This document shows, piece by piece, positions 1 through 6,128 of a stretch of 6,128 nt of DNA (positions are counted from its first letter, which is position 1; each line of letters opens with the position of its first letter). The DNA comes from Cytophagales bacterium. Lineage in GTDB: Bacteria > Bacteroidota > Bacteroidia > Cytophagales > Spirosomataceae. The translations under genes and the position numbers were made by a program. The notes beneath the pieces were generated by a model, which was given only the letters and a program-made list of their open reading frames with translations, had not been told where the DNA came from and made no database searches. The stretch lies in contig JAGWUO010000079.1 of NCBI GenBank assembly GCA_028868395.1, positions 1 to 6,128 on the forward strand. Direction: 5' to 3'.

Positions 1-832
1 TTTTTCTGATTTCGTCATTTAAGCCAGAAACCTTGTTTTCATATAATAAACCTAAGTTTAACCAAGAAATTCCATCTTTAGGATCGTTAGCCGTTGTCTG
101 AGTCAATTGAGTAATCGCTTGATCAATACGGTTGAAGGCGATCAGCATATTAAACCTCTCCCCTTTTAAATCCTTGTTAGAAGGATAAATAGTGATGGCT
201 TTTTCAATAATTCCTAAGGCCTTTTCTTCCTCTTTGTTGTTCTTATAGATTTGGGATAAACCATAAAGAATGGCTAAATCCTTCCCTCCGATTGCCATAT
301 ACTTCTCATAAGCTGCCTGAGCGATTTTGTCTTCTTGGCAAAGTTGAGCTGTAACACCGGTGTACATTGCTGTAATCGTATCATTAGGCGCTACTTCTGA
401 AGCTTTAGCCATATAACGTAATGAAGCTTTGTAATCCTTTCCTTGGTATTTTACCACACCCATATTTAAAAAAGCATTAGAAAACTTCTTCTCTGCCATC
501 ATCTGGTCAGCCTCTTTTGCTACGGAACCTTTTTTACCCTCTTTTGTGTCTAATTTGATTGCCTCATTAGCAAATTCCAACGCTTGGAAAGCTGCTTCTG
601 GGTTAGTTAACGCGAAAGTAGAATCTGGGAAAGAAGCTAAATCCAAATAAGCTTGAGAACGAGTTAACCATAAACGAGCCTTTGTAGGGGCTTTTTTAAC
701 GTCTTCGTCAGATTTTTTGATCGCTTCGCTGATGTTTTTCTTTTGTGCATCAACTAGTGCTTTTTCTGCTTGGCCAAATGAAGCATTCATCGCCAAAGCC
801 ACCGTAAATAGGGATAAAAGTAGTTTTTTCAT
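1..832 (-). CDS. Secreted tetratricopeptide-repeat (TPR) protein, 3' end outside the window
   Basis: Translating the minus strand from ATG 832-830 gives 277 uninterrupted codons that run off the left edge, so the C-terminus is missing. Residues 1-20 form a clear Sec signal peptide: MKKLLL, a hydrophobic core, then NASFG with probable cleavage before Q21, a common Bacteroidota pattern. The rest is helical and repetitive. TPR-like units lie at about 117-150 (NMGVVKYQGKDYKASLRYM), 153-184, 187-218 (ILYGLSQIY, then KALGIIEKAITIYP) and 220-253, and another begins at 255 (WLNLGLLYE). A looser unit lies near 53-95. TPRs are protein-protein interaction scaffolds; export suggests a periplasmic or outer-membrane-associated role, but no substrate or partner can be named. 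The start is supported by the signal peptide and an A-rich leader without a Shine-Dalgarno sequence, as is usual in this phylum. It lies directly downstream of the gyrA terminator, with no room for a promoter between. Family assignment is confident; function is unknown. Confidence 0.88.
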   Translation of the reverse strand, partial: MKKLLLSLFTVALAMNASFGQAEKALVDAQKKNISEAIKKSDEDVKKAPTKARLWLTRSQAYLDLASFPDSTFALTNPEAAFQALEFANEAIKLDTKEGKKGSVAKEADQMMAEKKFSNAFLNMGVVKYQGKDYKASLRYMAKASEVAPNDTITAMYTGVTAQLCQEDKIAQAAYEKYMAIGGKDLAILYGLSQIYKNNKEEEKALGIIEKAITIYPSNKDLKGERFNMLIAFNRIDQAITQLTQTTANDPKDGISWLNLGLLYENKVSGLNDEIRK

Positions 833-844
833 TGTTTTATTTAA

Positions 845-875
845 TTAAAAAATAGCCCAGACTTTCGTCTGGGCT
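845..875 (-). terminator. Intrinsic terminator of gyrA
   Basis: Read on the minus strand, a perfect 9-bp GC-rich stem (AGCCCAGAC pairing with GTCTGGGCT, 854-862 and 867-875) is closed by a GAAA tetraloop (GNRA type). It is followed directly by a run of six T (852-847). The hairpin begins 6 bases after the gyrA stop codon. On the plus strand no T-run follows the hairpin, so it should act only on minus-strand transcription. The T-run ends 14 bases before the ATG of the downstream TPR gene. Confidence 0.9.
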
Positions 876-881
876 CAGGTA

Positions 882-3476
882 TTATTCTTCAGTTATTTCG
901 TCTGATGCAGCTTCAGATGCGTTCTCCTCCCCTCCTTCCGGAGCTTCAGTTACAGCATTTGTCGTATCAACTACTCCTTCTGTTAACTCAGCACCTTCTA
1001 AAACCTCCACCTCTTCTGGCTCAGGCTCTTTCTCGATCTTCGTTACAGATGAAATCTCATCAGATTCGTTTTTCAAACGGATTAATTTAACTCCTTGTGT
1101 ATTACGTCCCATCACGCGAAGTTCAGCGACGCTCGTACGGATTAAAATACCCGCTTTGGTGATAATCATCAAGTCATTGTTATCATTCACCTCTTTGATA
1201 GCGACCAGATTACCCGTTTTCTCCGTGATATTCAAGGCTTTAACCCCTTTACCACCGCGGTTAGTTAAACGATAATCCTCTACTTCAGAACGCTTACCAA
1301 ATCCTTTCTCCGATACCACTAACAATTGTTGTACTTCCGGATCAGAAACGCAAACCATACCTACCACTTTCTCCGTAGGAATGTCCTCATCGATCCAAAT
1401 ACCTTTCACACCAGCTGCTGAACGACCCATTGGGCGAACGCGCGTCTCTTCAAAACGAACAGAACGGCCAGTGTTAGTAGCAATAACGATTTGGTTGTTA
1501 CCATTTGTCAAGGCAACGTCTAATAAACGGTCTCCTTCACGAATAGTGATGGCGATGATACCATTTTGACGTGGACGAGAATACGCCTCTAACGAAGTTT
1601 TCTTAATCGTACCGTCCTCCGTACACATGACAATGAAGTTATTATCGATGTAATCAGGATCTGTAATCGACTTAACGTTAATCACGGCTCTAATAGTGTC
1701 ACCGTTCTCGATGTTCATCAAGTTTTGGATAGGACGACCTTTGGAAACCTTAGACCCTTCTGGAACCGCATAAACACGTAACCAGAAGCATTTACCGCGC
1801 TCTGTGAAGAACAATAACCAGTTGTGCATCGTTGCTGAGAACAAATGCTCTGTGTAATCGTCATCTTTCGTCGCAACGGCACGAGAACCTACACCACCGC
1901 GTGATTGAGCACGGTATTCAGTGATAGGCGTACGTTTAATATAACCTTGTGCAGAAACCGTGATTAACATCTCGTCATCCGCAATCATATCCTCTACTGA
2001 GAACTCCTCATCCGTCATATTGATTTGCGTTCTACGCTCATCGCCATACCGTTGCTTCATCTCCGCTAATTCGTCTTTGATGATCTGTAATTGACGTTCT
2101 GGTTTGGCCAAAATATCTTCCAAATCATCAATCAACTTCATAATTTCCGCGAACTCATTCATGATCTTCTCGCGCTCCATACCGGTTAAGCGTTGTAAAC
2201 GCATCTCCAGGATAGCTTTCGATTGAAGTTCTGATAAGTTGAATTTAGACATCAAGCCTTCTTGTGCCGCATTCGGATCTTTCGACTCACGGATTAACTT
2301 AATTACCGCATCTAAGTTATCTAATGCAATAATAAAGCCTTCCAAAATATGAGCACGCTTACGTGCCTCGCGTAAATCGTATTGTGTACGACGTACAATT
2401 ATTTCATTTCTATGCTCTACGAAGTGGTGAATCAAATCTTTCAGATTCAACATCATCGGACGACCTTTCACTAAAGCTACATTATTCACCGAGAATGATG
2501 ATTGTAACGCTGTATGCTTGTAAAGGTTATTCAAAACCACATTCGCAACGGCATCACGCTTCAAATCAAATACGATACGCATCCCTTGACGGTCAGACTC
2601 ATCGCGAATCTCTGAAATCCCTTCGATTTTTTTGTCATTCACTAAATCAGCACATTGCTTAATTAAGGATGCCTTATTAACCATGTACGGAATCTCCGAA
2701 ACGATGATTTGCTCTTTACCTGTTTTAGACGTATCAAAAGTAGCGTTTCCACGCACTACGATACGACCTCTACCCGTCTCAAATGCGTTGCGAATACCTT
2801 GTACACCATAAATAGTTCCACCTGTAGGGAAATCTGGCGCCTTGATGTATTGCATCAATTCTGAAATCGTGATGTCACGGTTATCGATGTAGGCTGAAAT
2901 ACCATCTACTACCTCGTTTAGGTTGTGTGGCGCCATATTAGTCGCCATACCTACCGCGATACCCGAAGTTCCGTTCAATAGTAAATTAGGAATCTTAGCT
3001 GGTAAAACCGTAGGCTCCTCTAAGGAATCATCGAAGTTAGGTTGGAAATCTACCGTTTCTTTGTTCAAATCAGAAAGCAACTCATCCGCAATACGCTTCA
3101 AACGAGCCTCCGTATAACGCATCGCTGCCGGAGAATCACCATCCACGGATCCAAAGTTACCCTGACCATCCACTAAAGGATAACGCAATGACCAATCTTG
3201 GGCCATACGCACCATTGTGTCATACACAGATGAATCACCGTGTGGGTGATACTTACCAAGTACCTCCCCGACAATACGAGCAGACTTCTTATAGGATTTG
3301 TTGTAACTAACCCCCAGTTCCTCCATTCCGAATAACACCCTTCTGTGAACTGGCTTTAATCCATCACGTACGTCTGGAAGCGCACGAGACACAATTACTG
3401 ACATCGAATAATCGATGTACGCCCCTCTCATTTCATCTTCGATGTTGATAGGGATAACATTGCTTTGTAATGACAT
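882..3476 (-). CDS. gyrA: DNA gyrase subunit A
   Basis: GyrA is the DNA-breaking and rejoining subunit of the A2B2 gyrase, which introduces negative supercoils using ATP hydrolysed by GyrB. The 864-residue product is full length. The breakage-reunion domain spans about 1-490 and contains the catalytic tyrosine Y121 in [10 protein letters not shown]. The quinolone-resistance region around [13 protein letters not shown] keeps S82 and D86 (E. coli S83 and D87), so no classical target mutation is seen at those two sites. The C-terminal beta-pinwheel (about 495-815) wraps DNA. Its first-blade GyrA box is degenerate (QSRGGVG, 524-530 instead of QRRGGKG), while NRGGKG occurs at 739-744 in a late blade; as I recall, this is the usual Bacteroidota arrangement. 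Residues 814-864 form a Glu-rich acidic tail. GyrA-type boxes and overall similarity to Bacteroidota GyrA argue against ParC. It follows a LacI-type gene after 114 bp that contain a promoter candidate, and it ends at a strong terminator. Confidence 0.98.
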   Translation of the reverse strand: MSLQSNVIPINIEDEMRGAYIDYSMSVIVSRALPDVRDGLKPVHRRVLFGMEELGVSYNKSYKKSARIVGEVLGKYHPHGDSSVYDTMVRMAQDWSLRYPLVDGQGNFGSVDGDSPAAMRYTEARLKRIADELLSDLNKETVDFQPNFDDSLEEPTVLPAKIPNLLLNGTSGIAVGMATNMAPHNLNEVVDGISAYIDNRDITISELMQYIKAPDFPTGGTIYGVQGIRNAFETGRGRIVVRGNATFDTSKTGKEQIIVSEIPYMVNKASLIKQCADLVNDKKIEGISEIRDESDRQGMRIVFDLKRDAVANVVLNNLYKHTALQSSFSVNNVALVKGRPMMLNLKDLIHHFVEHRNEIIVRRTQYDLREARKRAHILEGFIIALDNLDAVIKLIRESKDPNAAQEGLMSKFNLSELQSKAILEMRLQRLTGMEREKIMNEFAEIMKLIDDLEDILAKPERQLQIIKDELAEMKQRYGDERRTQINMTDEEFSVEDMIADDEMLITVSAQGYIKRTPITEYRAQSRGGVGSRAVATKDDDYTEHLFSATMHNWLLFFTERGKCFWLRVYAVPEGSKVSKGRPIQNLMNIENGDTIRAVINVKSITDPDYIDNNFIVMCTEDGTIKKTSLEAYSRPRQNGIIAITIREGDRLLDVALTNGNNQIVIATNTGRSVRFEETRVRPMGRSAAGVKGIWIDEDIPTEKVVGMVCVSDPEVQQLLVVSEKGFGKRSEVEDYRLTNRGGKGVKALNITEKTGNLVAIKEVNDNNDLMIITKAGILIRTSVAELRVMGRNTQGVKLIRLKNESDEISSVTKIEKEPEPEEVEVLEGAELTEGVVDTTNAVTEAPEGGEENASEAASDEITEE

Positions 3477-3533
3477 AAAAACTGTTTTGATTCAAGAGAA
3501 AAACACAGCAAAAAGCGGTATTTTTCAATAGAA

Positions 3534-3564
3534 CAAATATCTTAAATTTTGCCTATTTTTCCAA
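3534..3564 (-). promoter_or_regulatory. Candidate Bacteroidota-type promoter for gyrA
   Basis: On the minus strand, GATATTTG (3541-3534) matches the Bacteroidota -7 consensus TAnnTTTG except at its first base. A TTG (3564-3562) lies 20 bases upstream, within the expected spacing for the -33 element. Transcription would start near 3527, giving a leader of about 50 bases before the ATG at 3476. It is supported by position in the 114-bp gap between lacI and gyrA and by the absence of any clear hairpin terminator there. The match is imperfect and AT-rich DNA yields such motifs by chance. Confidence 0.4.
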
Positions 3565-3590
3565 GAAAAAATGAGGGTAAAATAAGGGGA

Positions 3591-4613
3591 TTATTTTTTG
3601 CGTACAGAAGACTCCCGAACAATCAATTTTGTCTTCAAAACTTCTACCCTTGGAACCGGATTATCCGTTTTGTGTTCGATTTGTTCTAGCAATAATTCAA
3701 CCGACAATCGGCCTATTTCTTCTAATGGCTGCGCTATTGACGAAATCGTAGGGGAAACCAATGAACAGATGGGTTCGTTGTTGAAACTCACCATTTTCAC
3801 CTCATCTGGCACCGAAATATTAAGCTCCCGTAAGGCAATTAGCACTCCGATGGCTAAACGATCTGACACCACTAAGATACCATCAGGACGATTCGCCTCT
3901 TTCATCAACTGATGCGTCTTGGCGATGGCTGAATCTTGAAAGTAATCACTATGAATAATCAAGGAAGGATCTGATTCGATTCCAGCCTCTTGAAGGGCAC
4001 GTGAATAACCCATTCTACGCTGGTTACTCACGGAAACATTCTTTGGACCTGCTAAAAAAGCTATACGCTTACATCCGTTCTCAATTAAATGTTTAACGGC
4101 CTCATAAGCAGATTGCTCATTGTCCACCATCACCTTGGAGGCATCAATTTCGTCACTATCTCTGTCAAAAAAGACCAAAGGTATGCCCCTTCTTTGCAAC
4201 CGAGTTAAATGGTCAAAATTGACCGTCTCACGTGACAGGGAGATGATAATCCCCTCTACTTGGGAACGAGATAAGTTCTGAATGTTTGTCAATTCACGCT
4301 CAAAGGATTCCTGCGTTTGGGCAATCAGAAGAGAATATCCTGCTGCAATAGCGGCATCTTCCACCGCTTTAACAACCGTAGAAAAGAAATAATAACCTAG
4401 ATCGGGAACGATAAGACCGAGTGTTTTGGTCTTCGATTTCACTAAACTGGTAGCAAGGACATTAGGCTGGTAATCAAGCTCTTTGGCAAGATCCAAGACT
4501 AATTTCTTCGTATCTGGATGAATATCCGGTAAATCACGTAAAGCCCTGGATACGGTAGCAACGGAGACTCCCAGCTGCTTGGCAATATCTTTGATGGTAA
4601 CTTGGTGACGCAT
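3591..4613 (-). CDS. LacI-family transcriptional regulator
   Basis: This is a cytoplasmic DNA-binding regulator of the LacI/GalR family, full length at 340 residues. The N-terminal helix-turn-helix is textbook: VTIKDIAKQLGVSVATVSRA at 5-24. The hinge helix follows at 50-57 (PNVLATSL), with Thr at the position after Ala where many members have Arg. Residues about 63-335 form the periplasmic-binding-protein-like effector domain. It includes FFDRDSDE (148-155), a QRRMGY element (198-203) that aligns with the family's effector-contacting arginine region, SDRLAIG (250-256) and ISSIAQPLEEIG (290-301), a CcpA/PurR-like stretch. Members usually bind a sugar or nucleobase and switch an operator-bound dimer. 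No carbohydrate genes lie within the window, so ligand and regulon cannot be inferred. It begins 47 bases after folB, with a probable promoter of its own overlapping the folB stop. No palindromic operator with a central CG was seen in the flanking gaps. Confidence 0.93.
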   Translation of the reverse strand: MRHQVTIKDIAKQLGVSVATVSRALRDLPDIHPDTKKLVLDLAKELDYQPNVLATSLVKSKTKTLGLIVPDLGYYFFSTVVKAVEDAAIAAGYSLLIAQTQESFERELTNIQNLSRSQVEGIIISLSRETVNFDHLTRLQRRGIPLVFFDRDSDEIDASKVMVDNEQSAYEAVKHLIENGCKRIAFLAGPKNVSVSNQRRMGYSRALQEAGIESDPSLIIHSDYFQDSAIAKTHQLMKEANRPDGILVVSDRLAIGVLIALRELNISVPDEVKMVSFNNEPICSLVSPTISSIAQPLEEIGRLSVELLLEQIEHKTDNPVPRVEVLKTKLIVRESSVRKK

Positions 4614-4631
4614 TCGTTTAGGTTAGCTTCC

Positions 4632-4664
4632 CAAAATTACACAATAAATGATTACAAAATTCAA
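4632..4664 (-). promoter_or_regulatory. Probable Bacteroidota-type promoter for the LacI-family gene
   Basis: The minus strand carries TAATTTTG (4639-4632), a perfect match to the -7 element TAnnTTTG. A TTG at 4664-4662 lies 22 bases upstream, at the upper part of the 17-23 spacing reported for Flavobacterium promoters. The TTG overlaps the stop codon of folB. Transcription would begin roughly 10-18 bases before the ATG at 4613, giving a very short leader without a Shine-Dalgarno sequence. It implies that the regulator can be transcribed independently of folB, although read-through from folB is not excluded because no terminator is visible in the 47-bp gap. Confidence 0.5.
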
Positions 4665-5017
4665 TCGAGTCGATAAACGACGGTACTTCGTCCTGCCGAG
4701 ACACCCATAGGAGGATTTTCCTTCGAAATTTGCACTAAAACGGCTACTTCCTCCTTTAATTCAGCTCTGATTTTTTGAGCAATGGATTCAGCTACTGTTT
4801 CTAGTAAATCCACCGGATTTGCCATCACCTGCTTGCAAATAGCATAAATCTGAGAATAATCGATGGTATTCGAGATATCATCTGAAAAATTAGGCTGAGA
4901 TTCTGATTCAACTAATACATCCAACGTATACCAGTTCCCTAAAATGCGCTCCTCCGGATACAATCCGTGAAAGGCAAAAATGCGTATGTCATCAATAGAA
5001 ACTTGGTAATTAGCCAT
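4661..5017 (-). CDS. folB: Dihydroneopterin aldolase
   Basis: FolB cleaves 7,8-dihydroneopterin to 6-hydroxymethyl-7,8-dihydropterin and glycolaldehyde in cytoplasmic folate synthesis. The 118-residue product has the usual family length of about 120. The diagnostic segments are all present: FHGLYPEER (16-24) with pterin-binding E22, NTIDYSQIY (50-58) with Y54, LLETVAESIA (71-80) with the pterin-anchoring E73, and SKENPPMG (98-105) with the catalytic lysine K99. These correspond to Glu22, Tyr54, Glu74 and Lys100 of the Staphylococcus aureus enzyme, so it should be active. Dihydroneopterin triphosphate epimerase (FolX) is a possible paralogue, but the strong LLETVAE and KxNPP matches favour FolB. 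The ATG lies one base after the TAA of the DivIVA-like gene, which implies co-transcription and possible translational coupling. No other folate gene is present in the window. Confidence 0.95.
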   Translation of the reverse strand: MANYQVSIDDIRIFAFHGLYPEERILGNWYTLDVLVESESQPNFSDDISNTIDYSQIYAICKQVMANPVDLLETVAESIAQKIRAELKEEVAVLVQISKENPPMGVSAGRSTVVYRLD

Positions 5018-5018
5018 C

Positions 5019-6011
5019 TTAGTTGATCTCCCCTACTTTTCCTCTGGGACCGGATGATTTAGCATAAGCCTCTAATACCTTGTTCAAGGTTGGTAATCCT
5101 TCGTCAGATACGGTTTCCAAAGTGATTTTAGGCTTAGGGCCACGCTTAGCAACAGGTTTGGCGGCTGATTTAGCTGCTGGCTTAGTTGACGTAGGTTTTT
5201 TAGCTGATTTAGGCGTTTTTGCCAACTTCTTAGGTTTAGGACCACGCTTCGCAGCTGGTTTTACATCCGTTTTAGAAGCATCTGTGACTGGACTTGCTAC
5301 TGTATCAGGAGTAATGGCTTGTACTTTAGGCTTAGGGCCACGTTTTGCAGGTGCTACTTTAGGTTTTGCAACCGCTTTCGGCTTCGTGACCTTAGTTTTC
5401 GCAGCTACTTTTGGCTTTTTCGCCACTTTTGTCTTCGGCTTGTTTTTCACACCTGGCTTGCGACCTCTTTTTGCCGCTGGTGCAGCTACAGTATCGATAG
5501 AAGCCACTGGCTTCACTAGTTCCGAAGCATTCCATTGAGATATAGACCCTAATGTTTGCTCTGAAATTTGCTTTAATTGTGCTGCGATTTCTTTCTGAGC
5601 TTCCTGCAAATTACGCAATTGACGCTCTTGTTCCTTTAATTCTTGACCTGCTTGCGCTAAGGTTTGCTTACGTTCATTTTCAGTTAATAAAGCTTGCTTT
5701 TGCGCATCAGTTTCCGCCTTCTTTTTAATCAATTCCGCTTCCTTATTCGCTTTATCTAAAATGGCTTTCGCCTCTTTTTCCATTTTAGCCGCAAAGTTTT
5801 GCTGACTTTCTTCCGCTAATTTTAATGCTCTAAATAAACTAGATTCTATTTCTCGTAAACGAGCTACTTCCGTTTCTAAATCCGAAATTTTTTGATTTGA
5901 TTTAGCTATAGCATTTTGAGATTCGGTCTCAAAGTCTTGTACACTTTGAACATAGGCGTCTACTTGCGAGACATCATAACCGCGAAAAGATTTTGAAAAA
6001 GAAGCTTCCAA
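5019..6011 (-). CDS. DivIVA-domain coiled-coil protein with a Lys/Ala/Pro-rich AT-hook-like tail (probable TTG start)
   Basis: Numbering is from the proposed TTG start at 6011-6009 (330 residues). Residues 5-13 are FSKSFRGYD, followed by VSQVDAYVQSV, the N-terminal signature of DivIVA/GpsB-type proteins. A long coiled coil follows to about 155, including the DivIVA-like stretch SSLFRALKLAEES and AKAILDKANKEAELI (about 57-97). Residues about 165-300 are a low-complexity basic tail of Lys, Ala, Pro, Thr and Val resembling histone H1-like bacterial proteins. It contains KRGRKPG at 181-187 and KRGPKPK at 223-229, 255-261 and 289-295, all AT-hook-like. A short non-basic C-terminus (ITLETVSDEGLPTLNKVLEA) may form a helix. 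An in-frame ATG at 6113 would add 34 residues, but that stretch overlaps the WD40 gene end in another frame and is unlike the family. TTG at 6011 is the only conventional alternative start before the domain. There is no signal peptide or clear membrane segment. The role is probably as a cytoplasmic scaffold that may touch DNA; the function is inferred only. Confidence 0.82.
   Translation of the reverse strand: MEASFSKSFRGYDVSQVDAYVQSVQDFETESQNAIAKSNQKISDLETEVARLREIESSLFRALKLAEESQQNFAAKMEKEAKAILDKANKEAELIKKKAETDAQKQALLTENERKQTLAQAGQELKEQERQLRNLQEAQKEIAAQLKQISEQTLGSISQWNASELVKPVASIDTVAAPAAKRGRKPGVKNKPKTKVAKKPKVAAKTKVTKPKAVAKPKVAPAKRGPKPKVQAITPDTVASPVTDASKTDVKPAAKRGPKPKKLAKTPKSAKKPTSTKPAAKSAAKPVAKRGPKPKITLETVSDEGLPTLNKVLEAYAKSSGPRGKVGEIN
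5127..5144. repeat. 18-bp direct repeat, copy 1 (encodes an AT-hook-like motif)
   Basis: The 18 bases at 5127-5144 (tttaggcttagggccacg on the plus strand) recur exactly at 5325-5342. A diverged third version (ttaggtttaggaccacg) lies at about 5230-5246. All three encode the RGPKPK part of the KRGPKPK motif in the DivIVA-like protein. The identity exceeds what amino-acid conservation alone requires, so recent duplication or recombination within the tail is plausible. Confidence 0.7.
5325..5342. repeat. 18-bp direct repeat, copy 2 (encodes an AT-hook-like motif)
   Basis: This is identical to the 18 bases at 5127-5144, 198 bases away in the same orientation and same reading frame. An odd number of recombination events between the copies would delete or duplicate exactly 66 codons without a frameshift, so the tail length could vary between strains. 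Confidence 0.7.
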
Positions 6012-6045
6012 TGTTGATAGATTTAGGTATACAAATGCTAAAATA

Positions 6046-6068
6046 GGAAAATTTTTATTGAATTTTCC
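6046..6068 (-). other. Inverted repeat over the WD40 gene stop codon, possible weak terminator
   Basis: On the minus strand GGAAAATT (6068-6061) and AATTTTCC (6053-6046) form a perfect 8-bp inverted repeat with a 7-base loop that includes the WD40 gene's TAA. The following bases are TATTTTAG, a short, impure T-rich run. The stem has only two G-C pairs, so it is much weaker than the gyrA terminator. It may be a weak terminator, an mRNA 3'-end structure or chance in AT-rich DNA. Confidence 0.3.
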
Positions 6069-6128
6069 AAATAGAAAGATTTTTATCGTCTGATGCCGAT
6101 ACCAGCAAATCATCGAATGAAGACCAGA
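6055..6128 (-). CDS. C-terminal end of a WD40-repeat protein, 5' part outside the window
   Basis: In the minus-strand frame whose first full codon is 6126-6124, 23 codons are open up to a TAA at 6057-6055. They end in LLVSASDDKNLSIWKIQ, which fits the end of a WD40 beta-propeller blade: the hydrophobic-Ser-Ala-Ser-Asp-Asp core, then a Trp-containing strand (SIW) in the place of the eponymous W-D. WD40 repeats are protein-interaction propellers, and the last blade commonly sits at the C-terminus. Nothing further can be said about the protein because almost all of it lies outside the window. It ends 43 bases before the TTG start proposed for the DivIVA-like gene on the same strand, so the two may share a transcript. 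The fragment is short, but the motif match is specific. Confidence 0.75.
   Translation of the reverse strand, partial: WSSFDDLLVSASDDKNLSIWKIQ

Noticed and set aside
2363..2662. Plus-strand open frame of 99 codons inside gyrA
   Set aside because: It is antisense to the well-conserved breakage-reunion domain of GyrA and shows no recognisable motif.
3534..3551. Imperfect palindrome CAAATATCTTAAATTTTG as a LacI-type operator before gyrA
   Set aside because: Only the outer four bases pair consistently, and the centre lacks the CG typical of LacI-family operators, so AT-rich chance is the simpler explanation.
3541..3590. Terminator after the LacI-family gene
   Set aside because: T-rich runs are present after the stop, but no stem of useful length can be formed, so no intrinsic terminator was called.
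3598..3912. Plus-strand open frame of 104 codons opposite the LacI-family gene
   Set aside because: It lies entirely antisense to the conserved effector domain and shows no protein-like features of its own.
4637..4655. Repeated ATTAC on either side of ACAATAAATG upstream of the LacI-family gene
   Set aside because: It is a 5-bp direct repeat in AT-rich DNA, not a palindrome; too short to call an operator.
5080..5538. Plus-strand open frame of 152 codons rich in Gly, Leu, Phe and Ala
   Set aside because: It is exactly antisense to the Lys/Ala/Pro tail of the DivIVA-like gene. Its repetitive composition is the mirror of that tail's codons, and no domain or start context supports it.
6018..6042. 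Possible promoter for the DivIVA-like gene (TATTTTAG and TAGCATTTG on the minus strand)
   Set aside because: TATTTTAG has a mismatch in the important TTTG part, and TAGCATTTG has one base too many between TA and TTTG; the TTTG upstream does not give a convincing spacing for either.

Overview
The window looks like a chromosomal housekeeping stretch from a Bacteroidota bacterium, most likely of the Cytophagales/Spirosomaceae type; I cannot name the genus. The reasons are: a GyrA whose C-terminal domain has the Bacteroidota layout (a degenerate first-blade box QSRGGVG and a canonical-looking RGGKG in a late blade); start codons preceded by A/T-rich leaders with no Shine-Dalgarno sequence; a perfect match to the Bacteroidota -7 element TAnnTTTG upstream of the regulator gene; and moderately AT-rich DNA. 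This is inferred from recalled family features, not from a database search.

Every gene is on the minus strand, so transcription runs from high to low coordinates. From the right edge: (1) the last 23 codons of a WD40-repeat protein (6055-6128), stopping at TAA 6057-6055; (2) a DivIVA-domain coiled-coil protein with a long Lys/Ala/Pro tail carrying four AT-hook-like motifs (5019-6011, probable TTG start); (3) folB, dihydroneopterin aldolase (4661-5017), beginning one base after the previous stop; (4) a LacI-family regulator (3591-4613) with its own probable promoter; (5) gyrA (882-3476), with a weaker promoter candidate in its 114-bp leader and a strong intrinsic terminator after its stop; (6) the first 277 codons of a secreted TPR protein (1-832), running off the left edge.

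The genes do not form one pathway. The DivIVA-like gene and folB are almost certainly co-transcribed and may be translationally coupled. LacI has no sugar genes beside it here, so its targets are unknown. The gyrA-TPR junction is notable because the terminator sits so close to the TPR start codon that no promoter fits between them.

The two most useful results are the start-site correction (an ATG-initiated reading of the DivIVA-like gene would overlap the out-of-frame end of the WD40 gene, so the TTG at 6011 is preferred) and the unusual architecture of a DivIVA-type scaffold joined to a histone H1-like, AT-hook-like tail. No tRNA, rRNA, CRISPR array, insertion sequence or prophage signal was seen. 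No gap between genes exceeds 115 bp.
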